64,000 bases of DNA from Pseudomonas mandelii (GTDB lineage Bacteria > Pseudomonadota > Gammaproteobacteria > Pseudomonadales > Pseudomonadaceae). Positions 37,921 to 46,945 of this stretch are shown here, piece after piece. Position 1 is the stretch's first letter, and each line of letters starts with the position of its first letter. The stretch covers positions 3,689,501 through 3,753,500 of the forward strand of contig NZ_LT629796.1 of NCBI RefSeq assembly GCF_900106065.1, in the 5' to 3' direction. The notes below the pieces were generated by a model. The model was not told the origin of the DNA. It worked only from the letters and a program-made list of their open reading frames with translations, and did no database searches. The translations under genes and the position numbers were made by a program.

Positions 37921-38490
37921 TCAAGCCATCGTCGTCATGCCATGTGAGCTCAAATTGTAGGCAACCCAGAACGTAGTGCTGTTGCGTTTCTTTGTTTGTT
38001 TCGAATGCTTGTGTGCGCCTTCCTTCAGTAACGCCTCTGAATCAGTACAGGTTAGGAACACGATCACGCGCGCAGGGTTTTCCTGTGGTTGCTGGATCTT
38101 TTCCATCAAAGTGTTGAAGTCCATTTTGTTGCTCATCCATCGTGCATCGACGATGTGCAGATCCTTTAGCAACACCGATGAGCGTAAGGGGTGCTCAATC
38201 AAATGCTCGGGTGTATTGACTTGCGCGTGATCGGCATCGGTCATGGCCTTGATGAAATGCTTGCCTTTCTCAAAATCAGAGGGCGCGTAAAGCGATCGAT
38301 AGTTGAAGTTGAGTGTGGCGAAGAATAGGAAGAGCAAATAAAAGGGAAAGCTGATAAGGAACCAGATATAGATCTCTCGTTCCTTATTGTCGAGAAATGG
38401 AAGAGAGATAGCAGCCGAAGTTTCAGACAGTGTTGCAAATATTGCAATGATTGTCATGGGGTTGGAAATTCTTATTTTGAGTTTGTTCAT
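37921..38490 (-). CDS. Membrane protein of unknown function in an AT-richer patch
   Basis: A 189-residue protein. The N-terminus has two helices, a weak one near 12-28 (MTIIAIFATLSETSAAIS) and a strong one near 40-62 (YIWFLISFPFYLLFLFFA), separated by charged residues, then NFNYRSLYAPSDFEKGKHF. The C-terminal 120 residues are soluble and end with AYNLSSHGMTTM. Base use is visibly AT-richer than in neighbours, as expected of acquired DNA. No family is certain; the two-helix plus soluble-domain plan resembles membrane sensors or effectors of bacterial conflict systems, which is only inference. Confidence 0.7.
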   Translation of the reverse strand: MNKLKIRISNPMTIIAIFATLSETSAAISLPFLDNKEREIYIWFLISFPFYLLFLFFATLNFNYRSLYAPSDFEKGKHFIKAMTDADHAQVNTPEHLIEHPLRSSVLLKDLHIVDARWMSNKMDFNTLMEKIQQPQENPARVIVFLTCTDSEALLKEGAHKHSKQTKKRNSTTFWVAYNLSSHGMTTMA

Positions 38491-39088
38491 GTTGTTTGCT
38501 CATGGAAGATTGTCTGTTCTCGATCAATTTATGGAGAGGTTTCGGGTGTTGGTAAGTTGTCGGAGTCGGGAAGGCGGTCTGCTGTTTTGGGGGTGTCCTT
38601 TTAGTGGGTTTGTTAACGGGAGTCATAGTAGCTGTATTATTTGCGCCTCGGGTATTTTTGTTATTGTTGTTTTGGTAAGTGTGGCGTTTATTGCTGTTTC
38701 TGAAGTGTTGCCTGGTGTAAGGGTTGTTGTAAGTTGATTAGTGGTCACGTCTTGATTTTTAACGAGCGAGTGTGAATGTTCGCCTGAAAATATCGGTTGT
38801 TTTTTAGCGTAGCTCAATCGTCAGCGTCTGTCGGATCCTTCGGTCAACCTCTGGTTTCTTTGATTTCCTGATGTAAATCGATACAAAAACAATTTTGAAA
38901 GCACCGTGCCGCCGGGGCGATAAAATTTAAGACACACAGTATTCGTCTGATTTTTGTAAGACATGTCCTGCTTGTTTGTAGGGAATGTCTTTCGCTGCGG
39001 GTGGCCGAGGGGGGCGGCATGCCACGGATGAAACGACTAGGCTATTGTGCGGGCTCTAAAAATTCGAACAGCGAAATTGGACTTGCCC
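38491..39088. other. AT-richer stretch without a credible gene
   Basis: 598 bp of lower GC than the surroundings. Short open frames occur on both strands, but none has a good ribosome site or sensible composition. It must contain the promoters of the unknown membrane gene (minus) and the response regulator (plus). It looks like eroded or foreign DNA. Confidence 0.55.
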
Positions 39089-39715
39089 ATGAATAAAGTG
39101 CTGATCGTGGATGATCACCCCGTCATTCGTCTTGCGGTACGTATGCTGATGGAACGTCATGGCTACGAAGTCATTGCAGAAACAGATAACGGTGTGGATG
39201 CGTTACAACTTGCCCGCGAACTTATGCCGGATATTGTCATTCTGGATATTGGGATACCGAAGCTGGACGGGCTGGAAGTCATTGCGCGTCTGACCACAAC
39301 AGCGATGCCTCTTAAAGTGCTGATCCTGACCTCTCAGGCCCCCGGACATTTTTCCATGCGTTGCATGCAGTCGGGGGCCGCCGGGTATGTCTGCAAACAA
39401 CAGGATCTCACTGAATTGCTCAGTGCGATAAAGGCCGTGCTTTCGGGCTACAGCTACTTTCCGAATCAAGCGCTGCATACCGTTCGTTCCAGTCTCGGGA
39501 ATGCCAGTGAAGCCGATATGGTGGATCGCCTGTCCGGGCGCGAAATGATGGTGTTGCAACAGTTGGCTCGAGGAAAGACAAACAAGGAGATTGCCGATGG
39601 CATGTTCCTCAGCAATAAAACGGTCAGTACTTACAAGACACGCCTGTTGTTGAAGCTCAATGCTCGCTCATTGGTTGATCTGATCGAACTCGCTCAACGT
39701 AATGGACTGGTATGA
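39089..39715 (+). CDS. NarL/FixJ-type response regulator, orphan
   Basis: A 208-residue two-domain regulator starting MNKVLIVDDHPVIRLAVRML. The receiver has the acidic pair DD at 8-9 and phospho-acceptor Asp in DIVILDIGIPKLDG. The C-terminal LuxR helix-turn-helix is LSGREMMVLQQLARGKTNKEIAD, then NKTVSTYKTRLLLKLN. It is of the EvgA/BvgA type. No partner histidine kinase is adjacent, so its signal is not known. It lies at the edge of the AT-richer patch, and a terminator follows. Confidence 0.88.
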   Translation: MNKVLIVDDHPVIRLAVRMLMERHGYEVIAETDNGVDALQLARELMPDIVILDIGIPKLDGLEVIARLTTTAMPLKVLILTSQAPGHFSMRCMQSGAAGYVCKQQDLTELLSAIKAVLSGYSYFPNQALHTVRSSLGNASEADMVDRLSGREMMVLQQLARGKTNKEIADGMFLSNKTVSTYKTRLLLKLNARSLVDLIELAQRNGLV

Positions 39716-39778
39716 GCGCACTGGCGATTGACGAGGCGTGATGAAAGGGCGTTCATCGGGGGGCGGGCAGCACCCAGT

Positions 39779-39806
39779 AAAAAGCCTCCGTTTCGGGAGG
39801 CTTTCA
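39779..39806. terminator. Terminator after the response regulator
   Basis: AAAAAGCCTCC, loop GTTTC, GGGAGGCTTTC. It can also act for the minus-strand small gene that ends at 39811. Confidence 0.8.
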
Positions 39807-39810
39807 GGTG

Positions 39811-39990
39811 TCAAAGGTCAAAATCGTAATCGGCCAACTGCTTTTGCAGTCGACGCTCCTCCAGCAGATTGTCAATGGTGCGGCGTTTGCTCAGGTTGGT
39901 CTTCGCCACTTCAACCACCGGTTCAGCGTCATCGGTCTCAACAGGTGTGAAGTCGTCTTCTACGTCCAATTGCTCTTTGCCAGTGCTCAT
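39811..39990 (-). CDS. PA3496-family small protein
   Basis: A 59-residue gene, easily missed because of its length. The ATG at 39990 has GGAG eight bases upstream. The N-terminal half is acidic (EQLDVEDDFTPVETDDAEP); the C-terminal half is a basic helix (SKRRTIDNLLEERRLQKQLA) and ends YDFDL. It matches what I remember of P. aeruginosa PA3496, which also lies beside nth. Charge pattern and size suggest a binding or regulatory peptide; the role is unknown. Confidence 0.8.
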   Translation of the reverse strand: MSTGKEQLDVEDDFTPVETDDAEPVVEVAKTNLSKRRTIDNLLEERRLQKQLADYDFDL

Positions 39991-40097
39991 AAGGTTAACT
40001 CCAGGCTAAGACTGCCTTTGGCGCTCCTTATATCGACAAACTCCCGGCGGGTAAAAAAGATTTTTTCAATCGATGGATCAATAAAACTAATACTGCC

Positions 40098-40736
40098 TCA
40101 ATCGTCCGAGGTCTTTTGCTTGTATTCGCACAGGTCTTCGATCCGGCAGCTCCCGCAACGAGGCTTGCGGGCCAGGCAAACGTAGCGTCCATGAAGGATC
40201 AGCCAGTGGTGTGAATCGAGCAGGTATTGCTTGGGGACAAACTTCATCAGCTTCATCTCCACCTCGACCACGTTTTTGCCCGGAGCAATGCCCGTGCGGT
40301 TGCTGACTCGGAAAATGTGGGTGTCCACGGCCATAGTCAGTTGCCGGAAAGCGGTATTGAGCACCACGTTGGCGGTCTTGCGGCCGACGCCAGGCAGCGC
40401 CTCCAGTTCCTCTCGGGTTTGCGGAACCTCGCCACCATGGCGCTCAACCAGCAAACGACAGGTTTCGATCACGTTTTTCGCTTTGCTGTTGAACAGGCCG
40501 ATGGTCTTGATGTATTCCGACAGCCCTTCGACGCCCAAGGCATAGATCGCCGCCGGCGTGTTGGCCACCGGATAGAGTCTGGCGGTGGCCTTGTTCACAC
40601 CAACATCGGTCGACTGGGCGGACAGAATGACCGCAATCAGCAATTCGAACGGCGAGGAATAGGCCAGTTCGGTCTTCGGTTCCGGGTTGTCTTCGTGAAA
40701 CCTGCGGAAAATTTCCAGACGTTTTGCGGCATTCAT
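40098..40736 (-). CDS. nth: Endonuclease III
   Basis: A 212-residue DNA glycosylase/AP lyase. The helix-hairpin-helix LEALPGVGRKTANVVL holds the catalytic lysine (Lys120 of E. coli), VDTHIFRV the aspartate, and CLARKPRCGSCRIEDLC the C-x6-C-x2-C-x5-C 4Fe-4S cluster. It removes oxidised pyrimidines. It is 25 bp downstream of rnfE and probably in the rnf operon, the usual Pseudomonas arrangement. Confidence 0.95.
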   Translation of the reverse strand: MNAAKRLEIFRRFHEDNPEPKTELAYSSPFELLIAVILSAQSTDVGVNKATARLYPVANTPAAIYALGVEGLSEYIKTIGLFNSKAKNVIETCRLLVERHGGEVPQTREELEALPGVGRKTANVVLNTAFRQLTMAVDTHIFRVSNRTGIAPGKNVVEVEMKLMKFVPKQYLLDSHHWLILHGRYVCLARKPRCGSCRIEDLCEYKQKTSDD

Positions 40737-40761
40737 GGACAGTGCGTTTCCTCGATGTCGG

Positions 40762-41271
40762 TCAGTGTGAGGGAGTCGGTCGGTGCCAGGCCTGCCAGGC
40801 GGCGATCAGCAGTCCCAAGAGAATGAATCCGCCAGGGACCAGCGTGGCCAGGTGCAGACCGCCGTTACCGATAACCTCGCGCAGCAGGCCTAGCCCCACC
40901 AATAGCGCGCCAAACAGGCCACACAAACGCAGGCGATCAAGCCGCGGTTCCTGGAAAAAACCATTGTGCTCCAGCACCACACATTGCAAGGCGATCAATC
41001 CTGCATAGATCCCCGCGTGCTGATGCCATTGAAGTGACCCGACCTGCCCGGCCAGTTCCGCGCAACTGGTCAACGTGGCGGCCAACAGGATGCTGGCAAG
41101 CAAGCGGGTGGACGGGATCAGCCGTGATCGCAAGGCGGCCATGCTGAGTTCATATGCATTGATCACTACGAAGAACATCAGCCACAGGCCGAGAGCGGTC
41201 GGCCAGGCCTGCGTAGCTCCGATCAGAGGCGCAAGCATCAGAGAGTTGCGCAGTGTCGATGTCTTATTCAT
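40762..41271 (-). CDS. rnfE: RnfE, electron transport complex subunit (short form)
   Basis: A 169-residue integral membrane protein; the family is normally over 200 residues. The ATG at 41271 is chosen because GGGAG lies eight bases upstream; a GTG at 41277 would be too close. It keeps the NSLMLAPLIGATQAWPTALG start, MFFVVINAYELSMAALRSRL, and LREVIGNGGLH near the C-terminus. RnfE and RnfA are homologous subunits that place a 2Fe-2S cluster in the membrane. It overlaps rnfG by eight bases. The central region is shorter than usual. Confidence 0.85.
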   Translation of the reverse strand: MNKTSTLRNSLMLAPLIGATQAWPTALGLWLMFFVVINAYELSMAALRSRLIPSTRLLASILLAATLTSCAELAGQVGSLQWHQHAGIYAGLIALQCVVLEHNGFFQEPRLDRLRLCGLFGALLVGLGLLREVIGNGGLHLATLVPGGFILLGLLIAAWQAWHRPTPSH

Positions 41272-41875
41272 GCGCACTGCTCCCGATTAGCTGTTGCGGG
41301 TGTTCGTCGAAGAAACGCAACGCGTCATGAACGGCGCTGATTACCGCCCGTGAAGTAATGGTCGCGCCCGCTATCTGATCGAATTGACCCTGGTCTTTTC
41401 TCAAGGCCCAGCCGGTGTCGCCGGGGGCGTTTCGCGACTTGCCAGTAAACACCTGAAGCCAGGTATTGGGCCAGTCGGCGATCTTGCCGCCCAGGGCTGG
41501 GGTTTCCGATTGCTTGAGGGTCTTGACCCCCAGCAACTTGCCGCTGGCGCCGATGGCGATCAGCAGCTCGATGGAGCCCTCGTAGCCCAAGGTCTGGCTG
41601 CGCAGCAACACCGCGCTCGGTTGGCTGGCCTTGGTCGCCAAATAGCCGCCCAGCAGCGTGCTGTTGGACAGCCGGATGTTTTCGAGGGCGAGTGGCTGGT
41701 CCAACGGCTGATTGTCGTAGCTGTCTGGCGGTAGCAGGTCCAGCAGGTTGCGGCTGTCGATCAAGCGCTGTTGCGCACTGATGCGCGGTTCGCTAGCGTG
41801 CTGCACGACGTACGTCACGCCAATTCCCAACCCGGCCAGCAGCACCAGCATCACAACGCTCGTCGCTCGGTTCAT
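41264..41875 (-). CDS. rnfG: RnfG, flavin-binding subunit
   Basis: A 203-residue protein with one N-terminal membrane anchor ([20 protein letters not shown]) and a periplasmic FMN domain. The FMN attachment motif Dxx(S/T)GAT is present as DQIAGAT near the end, followed by ITSRAVISAV. ApbE attaches FMN to the threonine. The start is the ATG at 41875, overlapping rnfD by four bases (ATGA). Confidence 0.88.
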   Translation of the reverse strand: MNRATSVVMLVLLAGLGIGVTYVVQHASEPRISAQQRLIDSRNLLDLLPPDSYDNQPLDQPLALENIRLSNSTLLGGYLATKASQPSAVLLRSQTLGYEGSIELLIAIGASGKLLGVKTLKQSETPALGGKIADWPNTWLQVFTGKSRNAPGDTGWALRKDQGQFDQIAGATITSRAVISAVHDALRFFDEHPQQLIGSSAHE

Positions 41876-42861
41876 GGGGCCATCTGCTCCTGCCTGGACG
41901 CGACTAACCGCTCCAGCGCCGGGACGCCAAGGTTCATCAACAACACGGCAAACGCTACACCGTCGGGGTATCCGCCCCAAGTACGAATCAGGTAAGTAAG
42001 TATTCCCACGCCGGCACCGAACAACAATCGGGCACCGGGGCTCTTCGCGCCGGACACCGGCTCGGTGGCAATAAAAAACGCGCCCAGCATGGTCGCGCCG
42101 GTGAGCAAGTGAAACAGCGGCGAGCCATGGGAGTCGGAGCCCGAACCGTTCCAGCACAGCAGGCTGATGATGAACAGACTGGCAAGCATGCCGACCGGTG
42201 CATGCCAGGTGAACACCCGCCGTTGCAGAAGAAACGCGCCGCCAGCGAGAAAGGCCAGGTTGACCCATTCCACACCGTGTCCGCCGAAATGGCCGAACGC
42301 CGGATTGCTCGCGAAGAGTTCATCCATGGTCAGGCTTTTGTTGATTCGCAGGCTGTCCAGCGCCGTGGCCTGGGCCCAGGCATCTGGCGCCTGACCGAAG
42401 CCGAAGACCTGTTGCAAGCCACCGAGCAGACTCATGCCGTGGGCCGATGGCCAGAGGGTCATCTGTTGGGGAAAGGTCACCAGCACCAGGGCAAAACCAA
42501 GCATCGCCGGGTTGAACGGATTTTTGCCAACCCCGCCATAAAGGTGTTTACCGAGCAGGGCGAATGCCGCCGCACTGACCGTCAGCCACCACGGGCAATA
42601 AGGCGGCAAGGCCAAGGCCAGCAACGTCGCGCTGACGAGCGCGCTGCCGTCGCTCAGCGTTGGCTTGATCGATTGCTTGCGCAGGTGCAGCACCGCAGCT
42701 TCAACCGCCAATGCGGTAACAGCCGTCAAAATCAGGTTGATCAACACGCCCCAGCCATACAACCAGAACAACGCCAGCATGCCCGGCACCGTGGCCAGCA
42801 ACACCAGCTTCATGGCCTGCTGAAGGCGTTCGTCCACCGATTCAAGGGGCGACATAGGCAT
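41872..42861 (-). CDS. rnfD: RnfD, flavin-binding membrane subunit
   Basis: A 329-residue protein with eight to ten membrane helices and the NqrB/RnfD landmarks [20 protein letters not shown] and [17 protein letters not shown]. The covalent-FMN motif Dxx(S/T)GA(S/T) appears as DAWAQAT: the Asp, Ala and Thr are kept but the two central residues differ, so flavinylation should be tested. It overlaps rnfB by 20 bp; where P. aeruginosa has rnfC between these genes, nothing intervenes here. Confidence 0.88.
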   Translation of the reverse strand: MPMSPLESVDERLQQAMKLVLLATVPGMLALFWLYGWGVLINLILTAVTALAVEAAVLHLRKQSIKPTLSDGSALVSATLLALALPPYCPWWLTVSAAAFALLGKHLYGGVGKNPFNPAMLGFALVLVTFPQQMTLWPSAHGMSLLGGLQQVFGFGQAPDAWAQATALDSLRINKSLTMDELFASNPAFGHFGGHGVEWVNLAFLAGGAFLLQRRVFTWHAPVGMLASLFIISLLCWNGSGSDSHGSPLFHLLTGATMLGAFFIATEPVSGAKSPGARLLFGAGVGILTYLIRTWGGYPDGVAFAVLLMNLGVPALERLVASRQEQMAP

Positions 42862-43858
42862 CCACCTGACGCTCGGCGTCCATTACAGCGCGTTCCAGCG
42901 CTGCAATCTGTTCAGCTGCGGCTTCGCCGGTTCGCGCCTTGTTGAGTTCGGCGCGGCGCATGGCCAGCTGGATCTTCGCCCGTTTCAGCTCGGCATCCTT
43001 CGCTGGCGCGGCGGGTGCCGGTGCGGGGATGGGCGGCGCGCTGCTTTCCAGCTTGGCCAAGGCTTGCTCTGCCATCTCGAATTGCTGTTGCAGCACGATC
43101 AATTGCGACTGCTGCTCGAAGGTCGGCGGATGCCCGAATGCCTTGAGCGACTTGTTCAGTTGCGCACGACTCATCGCCAGGTCGATCTTGGCTTTTTTCA
43201 ACGCCGCATCGGCGTTTGCCGCTTTCTGCGCACGCACCCGCTCAAGCGCAGCCTGAACCGGGTCGAGCGTCGGCACTTCGTTTTGCGGCGTGGCGCGTTG
43301 AGCGCGGGCCTGACGTTCGGCGAGTTTCTGCTCTTCCTCGCGGCGCAAACGGGCGTTGCGCTGTTCGAAGCGACGCCGCGCATGATTGCGTTTGGCGGTG
43401 CGCGCCCGTTGTTCCTCAAGGCTGAACGCCAGGCCACCAACAATCGGCAGCACCGTGGCCAAAGGCAGTGGCCGCATTTCGATGCAATCCACCGGGCACG
43501 GCGCGACACACAGGTCGCAACCGGTGCATTCGTCGATGATCACCGTGTGCATCAATTTGGCGGCACCGACGATGGCATCCACCGGACACGCCTGGATACA
43601 TTTGGTGCAACCGATGCATTCGGCTTCGCGGATGTAAGCGATCTGCGCCGGTGCCGAGCCGCGGCTGACGTCCAGTTCCAGCACCGGCACTTGCAGCAAC
43701 TCGGCCAGCGCCGAGATGGTTTCGCTGCCCCCTGGCGGGCACTTGTTGATCGGCTCGCCGCTGGCGATGCCTTCGGCGTAAGGCTTGCATCCGGGGTGGC
43801 CGCACTTGCCGCATTGGGTCTGCGGCAAGAGGGCGTCGATGCGTTGAATCAGACTCAT
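42842..43858 (-). CDS. rnfB: RnfB, iron-sulfur subunit with long C-terminal coiled tail
   Basis: A 338-residue ferredoxin-like subunit, much longer than the about 190 of E. coli RsxB. The N-terminal cluster motif [14 protein letters not shown] is at residues 16-29 with the fourth Cys in NKCPPGG; the next part has two CxxCxxxxxCP-type 4Fe-4S motifs ([12 protein letters not shown] and [12 protein letters not shown]). From about 150 on it is charged helix with two repeats, [18 protein letters not shown] and [18 protein letters not shown]. No N-terminal membrane anchor is seen. The repeat tail resembles the C-terminal tail usual in RnfC, which is missing from this operon. Confidence 0.88.
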   Translation of the reverse strand: MSLIQRIDALLPQTQCGKCGHPGCKPYAEGIASGEPINKCPPGGSETISALAELLQVPVLELDVSRGSAPAQIAYIREAECIGCTKCIQACPVDAIVGAAKLMHTVIIDECTGCDLCVAPCPVDCIEMRPLPLATVLPIVGGLAFSLEEQRARTAKRNHARRRFEQRNARLRREEEQKLAERQARAQRATPQNEVPTLDPVQAALERVRAQKAANADAALKKAKIDLAMSRAQLNKSLKAFGHPPTFEQQSQLIVLQQQFEMAEQALAKLESSAPPIPAPAPAAPAKDAELKRAKIQLAMRRAELNKARTGEAAAEQIAALERAVMDAERQVDAYVAP

Positions 43859-44424
43859 GTTTTGATCAGCCCGCTGAATCCGAGAAAAGCCACTGCGATC
43901 AGTCCGGCGCCGATCAGTTCGATCGGCAGGCCGCGAAAGGGCAGGGGAATATCATTTTCGATTGTGCGCTGGCGCAAGTCGCTGAACAGGCTGAGCACCA
44001 GCCAGAACCCCAGTCCTGCACCGAGGCACAGGGCGGTGGCGTGGAAGAATCCTTTGTCGTCCTGAGCGTTGAGCAATGCCAGCCCCAGCACACCCGCGTT
44101 GCCCAGCAGCAACGGCCAGAGGCCATCAAACGCAAGCTTTGGAAGTAACCGGGAAAGCGCTTTCAGCAGCGGGCCGATCAGCAATACGCTCAAGGGCAGG
44201 AACACGAAAAGACGCAGCGAAGTCAGTTCCAGCGGCACCAGCAGCCAGTGATAAGCCGGGTAGCCCAGTATGCCGACCATCAGCATCAGACACGTCGTCG
44301 CAATACCCAATGCATGAACCTGATCGCGCTCGCTGCCCAGCAGCGGATCGACGCCCAGCGGCCAGTGCAACACGAGGTTGTTGATCAGGGCGGCGCTGAT
44401 AAGCGTAAGCAGCATCTCGGTCAT
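43855..44424 (-). CDS. rnfA: RnfA, electron transport complex subunit
   Basis: A 189-residue membrane protein with six helices, close to the usual 193. It starts [20 protein letters not shown] and keeps [17 protein letters not shown]. It is the first gene of the rnfABDGE-nth operon and overlaps rnfB by four bases. In E. coli the complex reduces SoxR; in other bacteria it couples ferredoxin:NAD oxidoreduction to ion flow. Confidence 0.85.
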   Translation of the reverse strand: MTEMLLTLISAALINNLVLHWPLGVDPLLGSERDQVHALGIATTCLMLMVGILGYPAYHWLLVPLELTSLRLFVFLPLSVLLIGPLLKALSRLLPKLAFDGLWPLLLGNAGVLGLALLNAQDDKGFFHATALCLGAGLGFWLVLSLFSDLRQRTIENDIPLPFRGLPIELIGAGLIAVAFLGFSGLIKT

Positions 44425-44519
44425 GATTGTGCCGGTAGAAAGAGGGCTTTTTAACAGAGCGTTCTAAAAAGCTTAGGCATTATCCGGGAAGGACGGAGGG
44501 TGGGGCCTGATATGAAAAT

Positions 44520-44548
44520 CCCACAGTCGCGCCAGGCACGACTGTGGG
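44520..44548 (-). terminator. Hairpin after metG
   Basis: CCCACAGTCG pairs perfectly with CGACTGTGGG around nine bases; on the minus strand it is followed by ATTTTC. Confidence 0.75.
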
Positions 44549-44567
44549 ATCGATTTAGCGCAGAAAC

Positions 44568-46619
44568 TTACTTGATGCGCTGACCCGGCTTGGCGCCGCT
44601 ATCGGGGCTGAGCAGGTAGATTTCTTCTCCACCAGGGCCGGCTGCCATCACCATGCCTTCGGAGATGCCGAACTTCATTTTCCGTGGCTTGAGGTTGGCG
44701 ATCATCATGGTCAGACGGCCATTGAGCTTGGACGGATCCGGGTAAGCGCTCTTGATCCCGGAGAACACGTTGCGTTGCTCGTCACCGATGTCCAGGGTCA
44801 GGCGCAGCAGCTTGTCGGCACCTTCCACGTGTTCAGCCTTGACGATCAAGGCAACGCGCAGGTCGATCGCGGCGAAGGCGTCGAAATCGATTTCGGGCGA
44901 CAGCGGATCCTTGGCCAGTTCGCCATTGCCGGCAGGCGCGGCATTGCCGGTGTCGGTTGCGCTGGCGGTCAGGTCTTCTTTCGAGGCGTCGCTCATGGCT
45001 TGGACTTTTACCGGGTCGATACGGGTCATCAACGGCTTGAACTCGTTCAGTTGATGGTTGCTGAGCAAGGTCGCGTGGTCATTCCAGGTCAGCGGCGCGA
45101 CGTTGAGGAACGCCTCGGCGTCGGCGGCCAGCAGCGGCAGCACCGGTTTGAGGAAGATCACCAGTTGGCGGAACAGGTTCACGCCCAGGGCGCAGATGGC
45201 CTGGACTTCGTCCTGCTTGCCTTCCTGTTTGTTCAGTGACCACGGTGCCTTGTCGGCGATCCAGGCGTTGGCACGGTCGGCCAGGCCCATGATCTCGCGC
45301 ATGGCACGGGCGAAGTCGCGCGCCTCGTAGGCCTCGGCAATGCTTGGCGCTGCGGCCAGGAACGCTTCGGTCAGTTCCGGTGCGGCGTTGCCGGCCACCA
45401 GCACACCGCCGTTACCCTTGTGGATAAACCCGGCGCAACGGCTGGCGATGTTGACGACTTTGCCGACCAGATCGGAGTTGACCTTCTGCACGAAGTCTTC
45501 GAGGTTCAAGTCCAGGTCATCGACGCCACGGCTCAGCTTCGCCGCGTAGTAGTAGCGCAGGTATTCCGGCGACAGGTGGTCCAGGTAAGTCCGGGCTTTG
45601 ATAAAAGTGCCGCGGGACTTGGACATTTTCTGACCATTGACGGTCAGGTAGCCGTGCACGTTGATGCCGGTCGGCTTGCGGAAACCGGCGCCTTCGAGCA
45701 TCGCTGGCCAGAACAGGGCGTGGAAGTTGACGATGTCCTTGCCGATGAAGTGGTACAGCTCGGCGGTGGAGTCCTTGCCCCAGAACGCGTCGAAATCCAG
45801 TTCCGGACGGCGGGCGCACAGGTTCTTGAAGCTGGCCATATAGCCGATCGGCGCGTCCAGCCAGACGTAGAAGTATTTGCCTGGCTCGTCGGGGATCTCG
45901 AAGCCAAAGTACGGCGCATCGCGGGAGATGTCCCACTGTTGCAGGCCGGCATCCAGCCATTCGGCGATCTTGTTCGCCACGGCTTCTTGCAGGGTGCCGC
46001 TGCGGGTCCAGGCTTGCAGCATTTCCTGGAAGTCCGGCAGCTTGAAGAAGAAGTGCTGGGAATCCTTGAGCACCGGAGTGGCACCAGAGATCGCCGACTT
46101 CGGATCCTTCAGGTCGGTGGGTGCGTAGGTTGCACCGCATTTTTCGCAGTTGTCGCCGTACTGGTCTTCAGTGCCGCATTTCGGGCAGCTGCCCTTGATG
46201 AAGCGGTCGGCCAGGAACATTTTCTTTTCCGGGTCGAAGTACTGAGTGATCGAGCGCTGGGCGATGTGCCCGGCGTCGCGCAGCTTCAGGTAGATCTGGC
46301 TCGACAGCTCACGGTTTTCTTCGGCGTGAGTGGAGTGGAAGTTGTCGAAGTCCACCAGGAACTCGGCAAAGTCGGCGCTGTGTTCAGCCTGGACGTTGGC
46401 GATCAGTTGTTCCGGGGTGATGCCTTCCTTTTCCGCGCGCAGCATGATGGCCGAACCATGGGCGTCGTCGGCGCAGACATAAATGCATTGGTTGCCGCGG
46501 TGCTTCTGGAAGCGCACCCACATATCGGTCTGGATGTATTCCAGCATGTGGCCAAGATGGATCGAACCATTGGCATAGGGCAGGGCGCTGGTGACGAGGA
46601 TCTTGCGTGGCTCGGACAT
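44568..46619 (-). CDS. metG: MetG, methionyl-tRNA synthetase
   Basis: A 683-residue class I synthetase of the MetG1 type. The HIGH motif is SIHLGHMLE, the zinc knuckle [18 protein letters not shown] near residues 145-162, and the KMSKS motif [10 protein letters not shown] near 330. The C-terminal OB-fold tRNA-binding domain (from about residue 580, [20 protein letters not shown]) makes it a dimer. It charges both initiator and elongator tRNA(Met). It is divergent from mrp. Confidence 0.95.
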   Translation of the reverse strand: MSEPRKILVTSALPYANGSIHLGHMLEYIQTDMWVRFQKHRGNQCIYVCADDAHGSAIMLRAEKEGITPEQLIANVQAEHSADFAEFLVDFDNFHSTHAEENRELSSQIYLKLRDAGHIAQRSITQYFDPEKKMFLADRFIKGSCPKCGTEDQYGDNCEKCGATYAPTDLKDPKSAISGATPVLKDSQHFFFKLPDFQEMLQAWTRSGTLQEAVANKIAEWLDAGLQQWDISRDAPYFGFEIPDEPGKYFYVWLDAPIGYMASFKNLCARRPELDFDAFWGKDSTAELYHFIGKDIVNFHALFWPAMLEGAGFRKPTGINVHGYLTVNGQKMSKSRGTFIKARTYLDHLSPEYLRYYYAAKLSRGVDDLDLNLEDFVQKVNSDLVGKVVNIASRCAGFIHKGNGGVLVAGNAAPELTEAFLAAAPSIAEAYEARDFARAMREIMGLADRANAWIADKAPWSLNKQEGKQDEVQAICALGVNLFRQLVIFLKPVLPLLAADAEAFLNVAPLTWNDHATLLSNHQLNEFKPLMTRIDPVKVQAMSDASKEDLTASATDTGNAAPAGNGELAKDPLSPEIDFDAFAAIDLRVALIVKAEHVEGADKLLRLTLDIGDEQRNVFSGIKSAYPDPSKLNGRLTMMIANLKPRKMKFGISEGMVMAAGPGGEEIYLLSPDSGAKPGQRIK

Positions 46620-46754
46620 GGGGCTCGGCTACTTGATGAAACGGAGGTCGGCCACTATAAAGCGCTGGCGCATATTTTTCACCCCGTCAGCCTGTTTCCG
46701 GTTGCATCGAATGCCCAAACCTTTGCACCGGCAGTATGAGCGTGAAAATGCTTC

Positions 46755-46886
46755 TGTGGCGAGGGAGCTTGCTCCCGCTGGCTGGCGAAGCCGCCCCAAA
46801 CCCTCCAACCCGTTTTCGGCGCAAGGAGTGCGTCTGCCTGATTGCGACTGCTTCGCAGCCGAGCGGGAGCAAGCTCCCTCGCCACA
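46755..46886. repeat. REP inverted pair (GTGGCGAGGGAGCTTGCTCCC family)
   Basis: TGTGGCGAGGGAGCTTGCTC and its reverse complement ending GCCACA, with a 90 bp spacer. It is unusual in lying between two divergent starts, metG and mrp. Confidence 0.9.
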
Positions 46887-46945
46887 AATGTATGTCCGGC
46901 GTAGGATACCCCCCTGATTTTCCAGTCTTGCTATCGGAGTTGCCC

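Noticed and set aside
38387-38817. Short open frames on both strands in the AT-richer patch
   Set aside because: No ribosome sites, odd composition and overlap with the membrane gene; more likely chance in eroded DNA.
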